From: Fibrobacterota bacterium
Lineage (GTDB): Bacteria; Fibrobacterota; Chitinivibrionia; Chitinivibrionales; Chitinispirillaceae
Direction of reading: 5' to 3'
DNA: 39,301 nt
Assembly: GCA_023436145.1 (NCBI GenBank)
Contig: JAEZKP010000079.1
Coordinates: 1 to 39,301, forward strand
This document shows, piece by piece, positions 9,325 to 18,300 of this stretch. Numbering within the stretch: position 1 is the stretch's first letter; the number at the start of each line of letters is the position of its first letter. Below the pieces are notes generated by a model that was not told the DNA's origin, did not search any database, and saw only the letters and a list, made by a program, of their open reading frames with translations. A program made the translations under genes and the position numbers.

Positions 9325-10065
9325 TTATCTCTTGCGTCTGATCATACCGCTGCTAAGCATTGTAACCAGACCGATTCCAATGAGTGACAAGGTAGCTGGT
9401 TCAGGTACAGCTTCGACTGATTCAACCATTACCACTAAATCCTGATAGTCACCATCAAAGCCACTAGCAAAAGCAGGAAGGTCTTCCCATGCCAGAATGT
9501 ATTCATTAGTAGACCAAGTACCGGCAGCAAAAGGGGTGATTTTCACTTTGTCTTTTCCATTTCCTTGGAACGCAACCATATGATCGATTCCGTCGGCGTT
9601 TTTGTCTGCTTGAGAGTAGAAGATACCATTATTTGCGGTTTCCAGGTAGAATCCAAATAAGTTCGATTTGAAAATTGCAGTGTCTCCAGCTATACCAGCA
9701 CCATATACATATACTGTTCCATCATGTAGAAACGAAATTGTCGCCTGTGTTCCAGCAGTATGTTTTCCTGCAAAAACTTCAAGTTTGGAATCTGAATATA
9801 TATCGTAGATCCCAAATGCATTGGTACTTGCATTACCGGCAACTTCAATGATAAACGTAGCAACTGAGCCACCGGTTGCTGTGTTGGTCCACACCTCATC
9901 AAAAGAAAGCTGATGTTTTTGAACATCAATACTTGAAACTCCACCTACAGTAATACTGTCCAAAATTTGCTGGAGAGATTGTTCATTTGCATTTTTTCCG
10001 ATTTCGATCGGAGCAGCCATAGCTCCAACGCTAAGGCAAGCAACCAGCGCCAATATTTTGTTCAT
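9325..10065 (-). CDS. PEP-CTERM sorting-domain surface protein
   Basis: A 246-residue exported protein. Residues 1-18 are a clean signal peptide (MNKILALVACLSVGAMA-A). The body is beta-rich and without a recognised catalytic domain; it includes WEDLPAFASGFDGDYQDLVVMVE near 195-215, typical of PEP-CTERM proteins with a DUF4114-like end. The last 27 residues are a textbook tail: VPEP, a membrane segment (ATLSLIGIGLVTMLSSGM) and RRKR. Exosortase would cleave at PEP and anchor the protein to the surface or extracellular polysaccharide. A ribosome-binding site (AAGGAG) lies 6 bases before the ATG. It is preceded by a near-consensus sigma-54 promoter and followed by a strong terminator, so it is probably monocistronic. 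Confidence 0.93.
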   Translation of the reverse strand: MNKILALVACLSVGAMAAPIEIGKNANEQSLQQILDSITVGGVSSIDVQKHQLSFDEVWTNTATGGSVATFIIEVAGNASTNAFGIYDIYSDSKLEVFAGKHTAGTQATISFLHDGTVYVYGAGIAGDTAIFKSNLFGFYLETANNGIFYSQADKNADGIDHMVAFQGNGKDKVKITPFAAGTWSTNEYILAWEDLPAFASGFDGDYQDLVVMVESVEAVPEPATLSLIGIGLVTMLSSGMIRRKR

Positions 10066-10160
10066 AAAAACTCCTTGAGAAAAGTGAAAAATTGATATCT
10101 ATCAAAACTACCAAAAACAATGATTTCAAGTTTTAGCATTTTGATTTCTGCTCCCCATTA

Positions 10161-10179
10161 CAAGCAAGTACCTTGCCAA
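10161..10179 (-). promoter_or_regulatory. Sigma-54 (-24/-12) promoter of the PEP-CTERM gene
   Basis: On the minus strand the sequence reads TTGGCAAG-N4-TTGCT, against the RpoN consensus YTGGCACG-N4-TTGCW: the only core mismatch is A for C. The GG (10177-10176) and GC (10165-10164) are separated by exactly 10 bases, as required. Transcription would start near 10152, giving an untranslated leader of about 87 bases before the ATG at 10065. RpoN control of PEP-CTERM genes by a PrsK/PrsR-type two-component pair is known in proteobacterial exosortase systems. Confidence 0.75.
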
Positions 10180-10253
10180 TATATTTGAGGGCTGAATTGC
10201 TTCAAAATCACTATTTAATTTCATCATAACTCTTAACGATTGTAAAAAAAACC

Positions 10254-10294
10254 GACAATGGGATGTCAACCCTTACATCCTGCTGAAAATTGTC
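10254..10294. promoter_or_regulatory. Inverted repeat, candidate enhancer site for a sigma-54 activator
   Basis: Two nested inverted repeats share a centre: GGATGT (10261-10266) pairs with ACATCC (10275-10280) across 8 bases, and GACAAT (10254-10259) pairs with ATTGTC (10289-10294). The centre lies about 90 bases upstream of the -24 element of the PEP-CTERM promoter, a usual distance for bacterial enhancer-binding proteins. It could also form an RNA hairpin, but no gene ends beside it and no T-run follows. Confidence 0.45.
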
Positions 10295-10730
10295 TTATCT
10301 TAGAAAGCAGATGTGATCCATGTCAATTCAAGTAAAACGATTAATTAATTTGCCATCCTCTTTACCCGCAAGTTTATGCTCCTGTTTATTTTATGACTGT
10401 GTAAGTAAAACATTTCCTCAATTCACAATCACACTTCAGGGTTATCAGTGCGTCGTGAAAAGCTCCATTGATGGAGCTGTTTCCACTGCTTTTCCAGGTT
10501 TAGCAATGCTATTACCATAGAATAACTCCCTAAACTTGTTAAGATTTCCAGGTGTGGCTGTAAAATCCCTGGGCTAAAGTTCTGTTACTACGTGTAAAAG
10601 AGAGCTGGGCAGACCGTATTGTCGCCATCTTTCTTCTTGAAATCTCTTTTTATAGCTCTGGAAAAAAGATAATTTTATTTAACTTATAGATTTAAGTCAG
10701 ATAGATTCAACAACTTCCGGATAATGTAAT
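10295..10730. other. Intergenic stretch between PEP-CTERM and FemAB-like genes
   Basis: No convincing gene. A plus-strand frame of 66 codons at 10320-10520 has no ribosome-binding site or family resemblance. A short perfect hairpin, AGCTCCAT-TG-ATGGAGCT, sits at 10461-10478 without a strong T-run. The start of the FemAB-like gene must be reached from a promoter in this stretch. Confidence 0.4.
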
Positions 10731-11819
10731 TTGACCAGTCCCAGAGTAAATATTCTTTCATTTGCCGAATACGGAAAAATCGTAGAATGGGACCGCTTTG
10801 TGTATGAGCAGAAGCATGGATGGATTACATCCTTGTCCAGTTGGGCAAACGTTCTCGAAAAGAGCTTCACACATATACAAAACAAATCGATGGTGATCCT
10901 TGAGAATGGAACAAATAAGGTTCTCGGAGTGCTTCCTCTATACCTTATCAATAGCCCTGTCTCCGGAAGACGCCTGGTAAGTACACCTTTTGCCACTCTG
11001 GGGAGTCCACTTTTTTCAGATGAGATCGATATAGATACAATCTTGTCCTACATCGATAAAAGTCTACAGGATTATGGGGCATCAAACATCGAAATACGGG
11101 TGTCCTCACCTGGTTTATCTGATAAATTATCGGGCCGTTTTTCTGCAGACAGTGTTTTCAAATGCCACCATCTTGATCTGATGCGTCCTCTGGAAGAGAT
11201 ATATGCGAGTCTGCACCGTTCCGTTATTCGAAGATATGTAAACCGCGCAAAAGATACCGGAGTTGTATTTCGGATTGCGTCTACTCTGGATGATATAAAA
11301 TCCTTTTTTCACCTTTACAGTATGACCAGAAAACGTCTGCTGCTGCCTGCAATACCACTCTCTTTTTTTACTTCGATCTGGGAGTTATACTCGCCACAGA
11401 AAAATGTGGTTTTTCTTATTGCAGAAAAGAACGGGCAACCCGCTGCTGCATTAATGTTTCTGGCTTATGGTAATCGCGTTTCAGCAGAAGCATTAGGATG
11501 GGATCAGCAATTTACAAAAGAACACATTGTCGCAGGTCTGTACTGGGAAGCAATAAAATATGCACATGCACAAGGCTATTCGGTTTTTGATTTCGGTCGA
11601 ACCGATCCTAAAAATACAGGTTTGATGGAATACAAGAAAAGATGGGGAACTGAAATCTCAGACCTTCCGATCTATATCTACCCATCTGTTTCACAGAAAA
11701 ACAAAACTGATGTAAAGGACAGTCGACTTGGTCTTCTGGTGCGTAGAATCATATTTGAAAAAGTACCGACATCAGTTTACTGGATAGCAAGCAATCTTTA
11801 CTATCGCTACTTGGGTTGA
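10731..11819 (+). CDS. FemAB-like acyltransferase of the PEP-CTERM/exosortase-associated type
   Basis: A 362-residue GNAT-fold protein. The first 110 residues form one half (PRVNILSF..., a typical early W at 20, GVLPLYL near 63), a central segment holds HRSVIRRYVNRAKDTG near 162-177, and the second half has VFLIAEKNGQPAAALMF and the family signature DFGRTDPKNTGLMEYKKRWG at about 286-305. This pattern matches FemAB-related proteins found with XrtA/PEP-CTERM systems, thought to transfer an amino acid or acyl group to a surface polymer. The start is uncertain: an in-frame stop at 10722 leaves TTG at 10731 as the best choice, with only a weak ribosome-binding site. Its 3' end is duplicated at about 12985-13165. 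Confidence 0.82.
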   Translation: MTSPRVNILSFAEYGKIVEWDRFVYEQKHGWITSLSSWANVLEKSFTHIQNKSMVILENGTNKVLGVLPLYLINSPVSGRRLVSTPFATLGSPLFSDEIDIDTILSYIDKSLQDYGASNIEIRVSSPGLSDKLSGRFSADSVFKCHHLDLMRPLEEIYASLHRSVIRRYVNRAKDTGVVFRIASTLDDIKSFFHLYSMTRKRLLLPAIPLSFFTSIWELYSPQKNVVFLIAEKNGQPAAALMFLAYGNRVSAEALGWDQQFTKEHIVAGLYWEAIKYAHAQGYSVFDFGRTDPKNTGLMEYKKRWGTEISDLPIYIYPSVSQKNKTDVKDSRLGLLVRRIIFEKVPTSVYWIASNLYYRYLG

Positions 11820-11915
11820 AAACAGACCAAAATACTCTTCTGCATCGGGTAGTCAGCCTTCCCGGAGAAACCTTCTCAGACAGGAAGGTTAATTTCGCTC
11901 TCCTGATATCTATAC
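11738..11915 (+). repeat. Direct repeat, copy 1 (3' end of femAB-like gene plus downstream)
   Basis: From about 11738 through the stop codon to about 11915 the sequence matches 12986-13165 in the same orientation. By eye roughly four of five bases are identical, with an exactly matching run around TCTGCATCGGGTAG and an exact stretch across the hairpin. The shared 3' flank shows that the duplication covered the gene end plus its terminator-like hairpin. Confidence 0.8.
11869..11890 (+). terminator. Hairpin downstream of the FemAB-like gene
   Basis: AACCTTC (11869-11875) pairs perfectly with GAAGGTT (11884-11890) across 8 bases, followed by AATTTCG. The T-run is short, so termination would be weak. 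The same hairpin is preserved in the duplicated copy at 13120-13141. Confidence 0.45.
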
Positions 11916-12191
11916 TTTTCCTTGTTATCAATAAGTATTTTATAAAGAAAAGCTGAATAAGTTTTTTATATTAGAGCATAAGCCAATAATGCAGTGACAA
12001 TGGTTGCAGAGATTAAACAATTAAATACCGAAAAAAACACCAGGGGTGCCACGAACCAGGATTGCAATAGGTGAAAATAGATGACTTAGAAGGGGGACAC
12101 CCCTTAATGAGATCGCAGTTTTCAACCAAACCAGAAGAGAAATTCGACAATACCGCTGCAGTTATAGAATACTCAAAAAAGAAGGGCAAAA
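11916..12191. other. Intergenic stretch before the YdjC-type gene
   Basis: No gene is supported. The last bases include AAGAAGGGCAAAA before a TTG codon, a reasonable ribosome-binding site for the next gene. Confidence 0.35.
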
Positions 12192-12953
12192 TTGATTATC
12201 ATAAATGCTGACGATTTTGGACTGTCCAGACAGCATACAGATATTACATTGGAATGCTTCCAAAATGGCAGAATTTCATCTGCAACGTGTATGGTATTTA
12301 TGGCTGATTCACATCGGGCAATAAATAAAGCCAAAAGAAGTGGTTTAGATTTAGGATTACACCTGAATTTTGATTTACCATTTAATGGAGCCTCTGTTAA
12401 TTCAGAGTTAATAAAAAAACAGGAGAAAATCAGTCATTACTTGCAATCTTCAAAATACGCATTGATAATGTATAATGCGAGGCTCAAGGATGAATTTAGT
12501 AGTGTTATACAAGCGCAGCTATGTGAATTCAGAAAACATTTTGGTAAAGATCCAACACATATTGATGGCCACCACCATTTTCATCTATGCGCCAATATAA
12601 TATGGTTCAATCTGCTACCCAAGGGAATACCAGTTCGGAGAAATTTTACATTTGTGAAAAACGAAAAAGGCTTTTTCAATCGTCTGTATCGCAAAATCAT
12701 AGATATGAAAATAATGCGCAGGCACATAGTTACTGATTATTTTTTCTCATTGACTGACATCCTTAAAAATAATTCAATAACAGAAATAAATGCCATTTCC
12801 AGAAAGAAAAATGTTGAAGTAATGACACATCCAATATGGAAAATGGAATATCAATTTCTTATGGGACAGGAATTCAAAAAAATAATTGAAGGAACTTATA
12901 TTACTACATACAATAAAATTAATGCTAAAAATCTATTATCTCTTTCTACCTGA
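12192..12953 (+). CDS. YdjC/ChbG-family carbohydrate deacetylase
   Basis: A 253-residue protein of the YdjC family, which includes ChbG (chitooligosaccharide deacetylase) and HpnK. Motifs are complete: NADDFGLS at 5-12 with the metal aspartate pair D7-D8, GLHLNF near 55-60, THIDGHHHFH at 122-131 with the metal histidines, and VEVMTHPIW near 208. It begins with TTG at 12192 and the mature N-terminus MIIINADDFG is as expected for the family, so the start is convincing. It probably removes an acetyl group from an N-acetylhexosamine in a glycan or glycolipid precursor. It is flanked by direct repeats derived from the FemAB-like gene end. Confidence 0.88.
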   Translation: MIIINADDFGLSRQHTDITLECFQNGRISSATCMVFMADSHRAINKAKRSGLDLGLHLNFDLPFNGASVNSELIKKQEKISHYLQSSKYALIMYNARLKDEFSSVIQAQLCEFRKHFGKDPTHIDGHHHFHLCANIIWFNLLPKGIPVRRNFTFVKNEKGFFNRLYRKIIDMKIMRRHIVTDYFFSLTDILKNNSITEINAISRKKNVEVMTHPIWKMEYQFLMGQEFKKIIEGTYITTYNKINAKNLLSLST

Positions 12954-12985
12954 TTGTTTTCAAAATGGCCTAAAGATTCAACGCA

Positions 12986-13165
12986 GGTACGTAGAATCAT
13001 GTTTGAAAAAATGCTTACAACAGTCTGCTGGATGGCAAGTAATCTTTACTACAGCTTCTTTGGCCGAAAATCATACCAAAAAAATTGTTCTGCATCGGGT
13101 AGCCAAGCCTTACTGAAGAAACCTTCTCAGACAGGAAGGTTAATTTCGTGCTTCTGATTTTTATT
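12986..13165 (+). pseudogene. Orphan 3' fragment of a second FemAB-like gene
   Basis: This is copy 2 of the direct repeat. Translation gives VRRIMFEKMLTTVCWMASNLYYSFFG against the C-terminus VRRIIFEKVPTSVYWIASNLYYRYLG of the FemAB-like protein, followed by matching downstream sequence including the AACCTTC/GAAGGTT hairpin (13120-13141). Nothing of the N-terminal 90 percent is present; the YdjC-type gene occupies that place. Base differences that mostly preserve the residues suggest the copy was a functioning paralogue before it was truncated. Confidence 0.75.
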
Positions 13166-13243
13166 TCTTTTATCTTTCTCAAACTAATATTTTATGGAGA
13201 ATGATATAATTCATTTATTCTTAAGGCGTTAGGTAATGAATAG

Positions 13244-13405
13244 CCGATATGGTTGCATGTTTATCAGACTGTAGATTTCCGGGGAAAACCTCATGAATAC
13301 CGTTTCTGTTTAATCGAAAACTGTACGCCTATGATAAGAATAGCTGGGGATTATAATTATTATAGCGTTGGAAAAAGCTCTTCAGTAATAACAGTGTTCA
13401 GATGA
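13244..13405 (+). pseudogene. Possible fragment of an unknown gene
   Basis: A frame of about 53 codons without a start codon at its head reads WLHVYQTVDFRGKPHEYRF and ENCTPMIRIAGDYNYYSVG and ends at TGA (13403). The composition is protein-like and unlike the random AT-rich spacer, but I recognise no family. It may be the worn end of a gene once located between the duplicated tail and the GT2 gene; it may also be chance. Confidence 0.22.
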
Positions 13406-13490
13406 TATTTTCTGCTATGGTACCATAAATAACCAGATAGCCTTAACATATGCAGAAAAGTGAATTCAGGAGTCTGCTTGAAATCATGAA

Positions 13491-14423
13491 ATGAGCTATA
13501 TGACAAAACAGAATATCAAATTCAGTATTATTATCCCGGTTTTCAATAGAGAACATCTGGTTGCAGATACTATCAGATCTGTACTTAATCAAAGTTATAG
13601 TCTTTTTGAGATAATAGCGGTTAATGATGGTTCTACAGATAATACATTGCAGGTGCTTGACAGTTTTGGAACAACATTAAAAACCGTAAATCAGCAAAAT
13701 CTGGGGCCAGAGGTTGCTAGAAACACCGGAGTAGAGCATGCTACAGGAGATTATCTGGTTTTCCTGGATAGTGATGACATACTGTTACCAGGTGCCTTGT
13801 CGATTTATAGTAAGATAATCGAAAATGAGAGCTATCCGGCATTGGTTTTTGCTAAAGGAAAGGCATTTAATTCAGAAACCGGATATTCTGCGCTGAAAGG
13901 TGGTTTCCAGCAACAGATCTGTTATTCGTGCACTAAAGATTATTACTCGAAAAGAGAATCTGTATGGCTAAGCACAAGCTTTCTGCTTTTTAAAAAGTCA
14001 TTATGGTGCAGCAGTACCAATTTCAAAAAAGGAACATTTCCGGTGGATGATCTTGATTTTATGCTGAGAAGTGGAACTGCAAATCATTGTATTATTGTCA
14101 GAAGCCCTGAAACTGTTGGATACCGGTATCATGAGGGCAATTCTATTAAAGATATTTCCAGAAATATTGAAAGACTTCATTATATCATTAAGCTGGAGAG
14201 GGAGGGTGAATATCCGGGAGGTTTGAGAAGAAAAATCGAACGGCTTACTCTTATAGCAGGCCATATCCTTAACTGGAGTAAAAAAGGTTTTAAAAAACAT
14301 CTATACAGAGAATCACTATTTCTTCTGATAAAAGGGGCACCTGAAATTATTGTGGGGATCCTTAAAAAAACAATAAATCTGTATTCAAAACCGCTGATAA
14401 AGTTCTTAGACCTGAACCGGTAG
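13491..14423 (+). CDS. GT2-family glycosyltransferase
   Basis: A 310-residue inverting glycosyltransferase with a standard GT-A domain at the N-terminus: FSIIIPVFNREHLVADTIRSVLNQS (11-35), NDGSTDN (45-51), NLGPEVARNTGVEHATGDYLVFLDSDD (70-96) with the D-x-D metal motif. The second half contains DDLDFMLRSG near 184, in the place of the usual base-containing motif. Cytosolic, or loosely membrane-bound through the basic C-terminus. ATG at 13491 is used; an ATG at 13500 would also fit. It is followed, after about 230 bases, by a clear terminator. Confidence 0.88.
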   Translation: MSYMTKQNIKFSIIIPVFNREHLVADTIRSVLNQSYSLFEIIAVNDGSTDNTLQVLDSFGTTLKTVNQQNLGPEVARNTGVEHATGDYLVFLDSDDILLPGALSIYSKIIENESYPALVFAKGKAFNSETGYSALKGGFQQQICYSCTKDYYSKRESVWLSTSFLLFKKSLWCSSTNFKKGTFPVDDLDFMLRSGTANHCIIVRSPETVGYRYHEGNSIKDISRNIERLHYIIKLEREGEYPGGLRRKIERLTLIAGHILNWSKKGFKKHLYRESLFLLIKGAPEIIVGILKKTINLYSKPLIKFLDLNR

Positions 14424-15270
14424 ATTCTTTGATGATTAATAAAGTTTCATAGCGTTTTATAGATCAGGCGATGCTTGCGGTTTATCACTTAACCAACTCA
14501 AAGGGACACTTTACTAACAATTTCTGCTACCCACTGCAATACAACAACTAAAATAGTGGTGTCTCAACTCATATTCTTTTCTTACTGTTACAGTAATTGG
14601 TTCCGTAATTGTTTGTCTAATTTAGACAACATTGTGTAATTTATTTGTTTTCTTATCCTCCTGCCGATTAAATCGTCAGGGGGATTTTTTTTATCTGTGA
14701 GTAGCTGAAAAAACGAAATGATGGACTTATAGCCAAAATCTTTATAAGCTGCCAAAAATTGACAAGTGCTTATCTGAGCGGACAAATTGAAAATTTGAGC
14801 ACATTATGTCCTATAAAAAGAATGGGTTGCCTCTGGCTGGTTAAAAGATAAATGTACAGTTTTTTCCTGCCCCCGATTTTATAATTTAGCTAACATGTTG
14901 CTTCGCTATGGAGCAAGGTGTGCCGAATAGGACCGGAATCATCTGATCGGATAGCGCCGGAGTCTGGTGCTGAATAGAAGAAAAAATTCCGCATTCTGAT
15001 CGGAATTCTGTAGCAGATAAACCAAAAACCCGGTGACAGCATTTCGATTAGGGAGGGCTGATTTTGCTCCTTGCAGCAAAGATGGCTTCAGTTGTATAAT
15101 GGATTTATGGTTTACAAAATGAAATGCCGGCTTCAATAAAGCTATGTGAACATAAATAATTGTTTTTTCACTTTTAAAATACTATAATTAAAAATGAACG
15201 CTCATTTACTATTTCCAACAGGATATTTGGCAGACAGGGAATAATTTTATGGCTGGATTTTGAGCAGTAT
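14424..15270. other. Long intergenic stretch between GT2 gene and surface-protein pair
   Basis: Apart from the terminator at 14656-14692 I see no supported gene. Two minus-strand frames of 65 codons (14588-14785, 14939-15136) lack ribosome-binding sites and family resemblance. An imperfect palindrome (AATGAACGCTCATT, about 15193-15206) lies about 75 bases upstream of the sigma-54-like promoter and might be an activator site, but the case is weak. Confidence 0.4.
14656..14692 (+). terminator. Rho-independent terminator
   Basis: Left arm TCCTCCTGCCGATT (14656-14669) pairs with right arm AATCGTCAGGGGGA (14671-14684), with two non-Watson-Crick positions and a tight AT loop, followed by eight T. 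It ends transcription on the plus strand after the GT2 gene and insulates the next gene pair. Confidence 0.75.
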
Positions 15271-15286
15271 TGGCAAAATTCTGGCA
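15271..15286 (+). promoter_or_regulatory. Sigma-54-like promoter upstream of the 1155-residue protein
   Basis: TGGCAAA-N4-TGGCA, with GG (15272-15273) and GC (15284-15285) exactly 10 bases apart. Against TGGCACG-N4-TTGCW it has three mismatches, so it is weaker than the one before the PEP-CTERM gene. The start site would be near 15297, leaving a leader of about 100 bases before the ATG at 15396, similar to the leader of the PEP-CTERM gene. Confidence 0.45.
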
Positions 15287-15395
15287 GTAGCATCGTTTGA
15301 GTATCATATAGATCAAATTGCATCTGCCATTTCACAACCTTTGATCATGGTAGTTGGCTGCATAAAAATACATTTTCAAGAAAACGCAGGGCAAA

Positions 15396-18300
15396 GTGAT
15401 GAGGAATCAATCTGGAGATAATAGAAGTTTGTCCGGATCATTGCAAGCGATCCATTTATTGATTCCATTTATCATTCTGGGTTTTACTGACATTTTTTCG
15501 TTTCCTCAATTCAGTCCTCAGGAACACTTTTCTCTTTTCTCCTGGACTCATAAAGATACTTCTGCTTACAGTTATGGTTATAATTTATCCGCGGTAATTA
15601 AATCGCAAAAACAGACTAATAACAATCTGGTTGTACAGGCTGATGTTCAGGTTCCGGGATTACCTGACTGGTTAACTTCGGATGATTCGATGGAAATCAC
15701 ATTTCTTGGTTCCAAACCGGCGAATATTATAAACTGCTCACCGGGTTATGAAAAATGCTCGTGGCTTGAGAAGATCAGACTTTCGCAACCCTATAATGGA
15801 ATAGACTCGATGCACTTTGTTTTTCCGGTTGCAGATCAGATCAGCTCTTATCATCGGTATGACCACATAATTATTAGGGTCAATGATTCTATTCAGCTGC
15901 AATACCAGGGGGTAGATGATACGGTTTTTATGGGAAGTTTCCTCAATGCCAATAAAAAAAACGATCCGGATAACTGGCTGGTTGCCAAGGGAGCCATAAT
16001 AGTGCGTGTGTCAAACAATGCTCCCTTTAAAATACATCAGATCCAGATGGATGCCAGATATAGCAGTCTTATCGCCCAATATATAGGATTTGACCTTTAT
16101 TCAAAGCTTGGCACCGGTTGTGATCACTTTGGCATTGATTTTACAGGCAAAACAACGGCCATAAGAGTGAGTAATGTAAGGATTAATGCTGATACCTTAA
16201 TCGCAGATTCGAGTTACACTATTTCTTGGACTACAGAGGAAAAGGAAGCAGTTGAAGCCTGTTCTATCTTTGCCAGCTTTAATGACAGATCAGAATGGTA
16301 TGTCCAACCGGTAAACAATGTCGATTATATAAAGAAAAATGAGACATATTCCTGGACTGTGCCCAGGCAGGTCAGATCGTGTAGATTCAAGGTCGTAGTG
16401 AGCGGGAACGGTCAGGTGGCATCGGCTACTTCACCATTATATCCAGTCAAGGCTCTCTCAGAATCTCCAATAGACGACTCTGAAGTCGTGAATAATTACA
16501 TACTTACTGCAGTAACAAAATCGGATACGGTGTATCTGAACTGGAATGAATCGACCACAGCCACTTCGGTTGGTGATAGTATTGGTATATTTAAATGTGC
16601 TTATCAGTTTATTGATCGCAATGATCAGGGTGTGGAGTTAATCCGTATGTTTCCGGTAGCTGCCTCTTCTTTTGTGATGCCTGATCCTGAAGGACTAACT
16701 TATGTGGGACTGTTAGTGAGGAATAATAAAGGGAAATGGTCAAAAACGACACCGAAATCTATCGTAAGTGTTGGCAGGGTAGTATTTGACACAGTTACAA
16801 TTACTCCATCCGATACTCACAACCTGTTTAATAATTCTCTACGGGTCTGGAATACTTCAAACATTGTTATTTCTGACACGGTAGAGCAGTGGAAAGGTTC
16901 ACTCAATGGTTTTATTTCTATAAGTTCTGGGTTTACATTCAAAAATAGAGATAAAATTTCGCAACCTTTATGGTTTCAGGTCCCATACATAAAAACTTCC
17001 TTTACTGTCAGTCCAATAAATATTCGATTGTATAGTTTTGACATAAATAAGGGGGGATGGACAGTCAGTCGGGACTCCGTTATCGTTGATACGACAAAAA
17101 GTGTGGTTAGTGCCAGAAACTCATCTCCCTGGTTACCTTTTATGTTTCTTATCGATACATTAAAGCCAGTTATCAGCTTTCTGGATAGCAGTAAAGTTCC
17201 GGTAAAATCCGGACAGCGGATACACTACAACATAACAGTAACAGATAATGTAAAAAACTGTATCTGGAAATTTATGGCAGGTACCGGTGATGAGCGTCCT
17301 GTGGATCTCTCTTTCTATGTCGATACCAGCAGTAAAAGTCAGACTTTCGGAGTAACAGTCCCGCAGGTGGTCGTGGACGGGTGCACTGGTTTCAGATCGC
17401 ATTTTACTATCTCAGATCTGGTTCATGAGAGTATTGTTGATCTTGGAAGATCTGTTATTCGTGAAGGATGGAATTGTGATAATATTACAACTGACACTTT
17501 GCAATGGACTCCTGTATCGGTAAGTGCTTTGCCGGAGAGTTCAAGTGTAAGGTCGCTCATGAATTCCCATTATAAAATCAGTAATTGGCAGTATAAAACC
17601 AATGAGATGCGGATAATCAAATGGATTCCCGGGCATCCGAAAGCATTTGAAGGCGGATGGGTGGAATATAATGAAGCTGAAAATGATCTGTTTCAAATAA
17701 AGCCGGGTCAGCTGCTTTGGATCAAAACTAAAGAACGTTTCAATCTGGATTTTGGCCGGGCTGTAGTCCCCAAATTAAATGCGATTGATACGATAACATT
17801 GCCACCCAAGCAGTGGACTGATTTTTCCAATCCATTTCCATTTGATATATATATGGGTGATATTTTTTATGCAACTTCGAATCCTGCAATCGATTCCTTA
17901 CTCAAGATTTATTCCTGGGACAAGGACAGTTTAAATAAGTCTTATGGTGCAAATCTGGTATATTTTAAAGCTCTGGATGATTATAGCAATCCAAGTGTGG
18001 CAATCAAAGGTTGGAAATCCTATACAGTTTTTAACGGATCAACCGTACCGGTTTCCTTACACATACCAGCTGTAAGCACAGGTGCCTCAACACTTGTTAA
18101 AACACAGAAACCTCTGGCTAAAAAAGAAGATGTCCGCCAATGGAGCCTGGGAATTAAATCATGGGGTTCAGATAATATTAATAATGCATCAGTGTACCTG
18201 GGAACCAATTCAGGTCTGTCAAAGGAGATAACAAGTCCTTTGTCTCCATCGTTTTCTTCGCAAGGCATTTCCATTTATGACAAAAGCAGAAAGAAAACCT

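Noticed and set aside
10320..10520. Plus-strand frame of 66 codons
   Set aside because: No ribosome-binding site, Cys- and Ser-rich random-looking composition, and no family resemblance.
14895..14918. Minus-strand TCGGCAC...TTGCTCC resembling a sigma-54 promoter
   Set aside because: GG and GC are only 8 bases apart; RpoN promoters require 10.
14588..15136. Two minus-strand frames of 65 codons
   Set aside because: The first runs antisense across the terminator at 14656-14692, and neither has a start signal or recognisable sequence.
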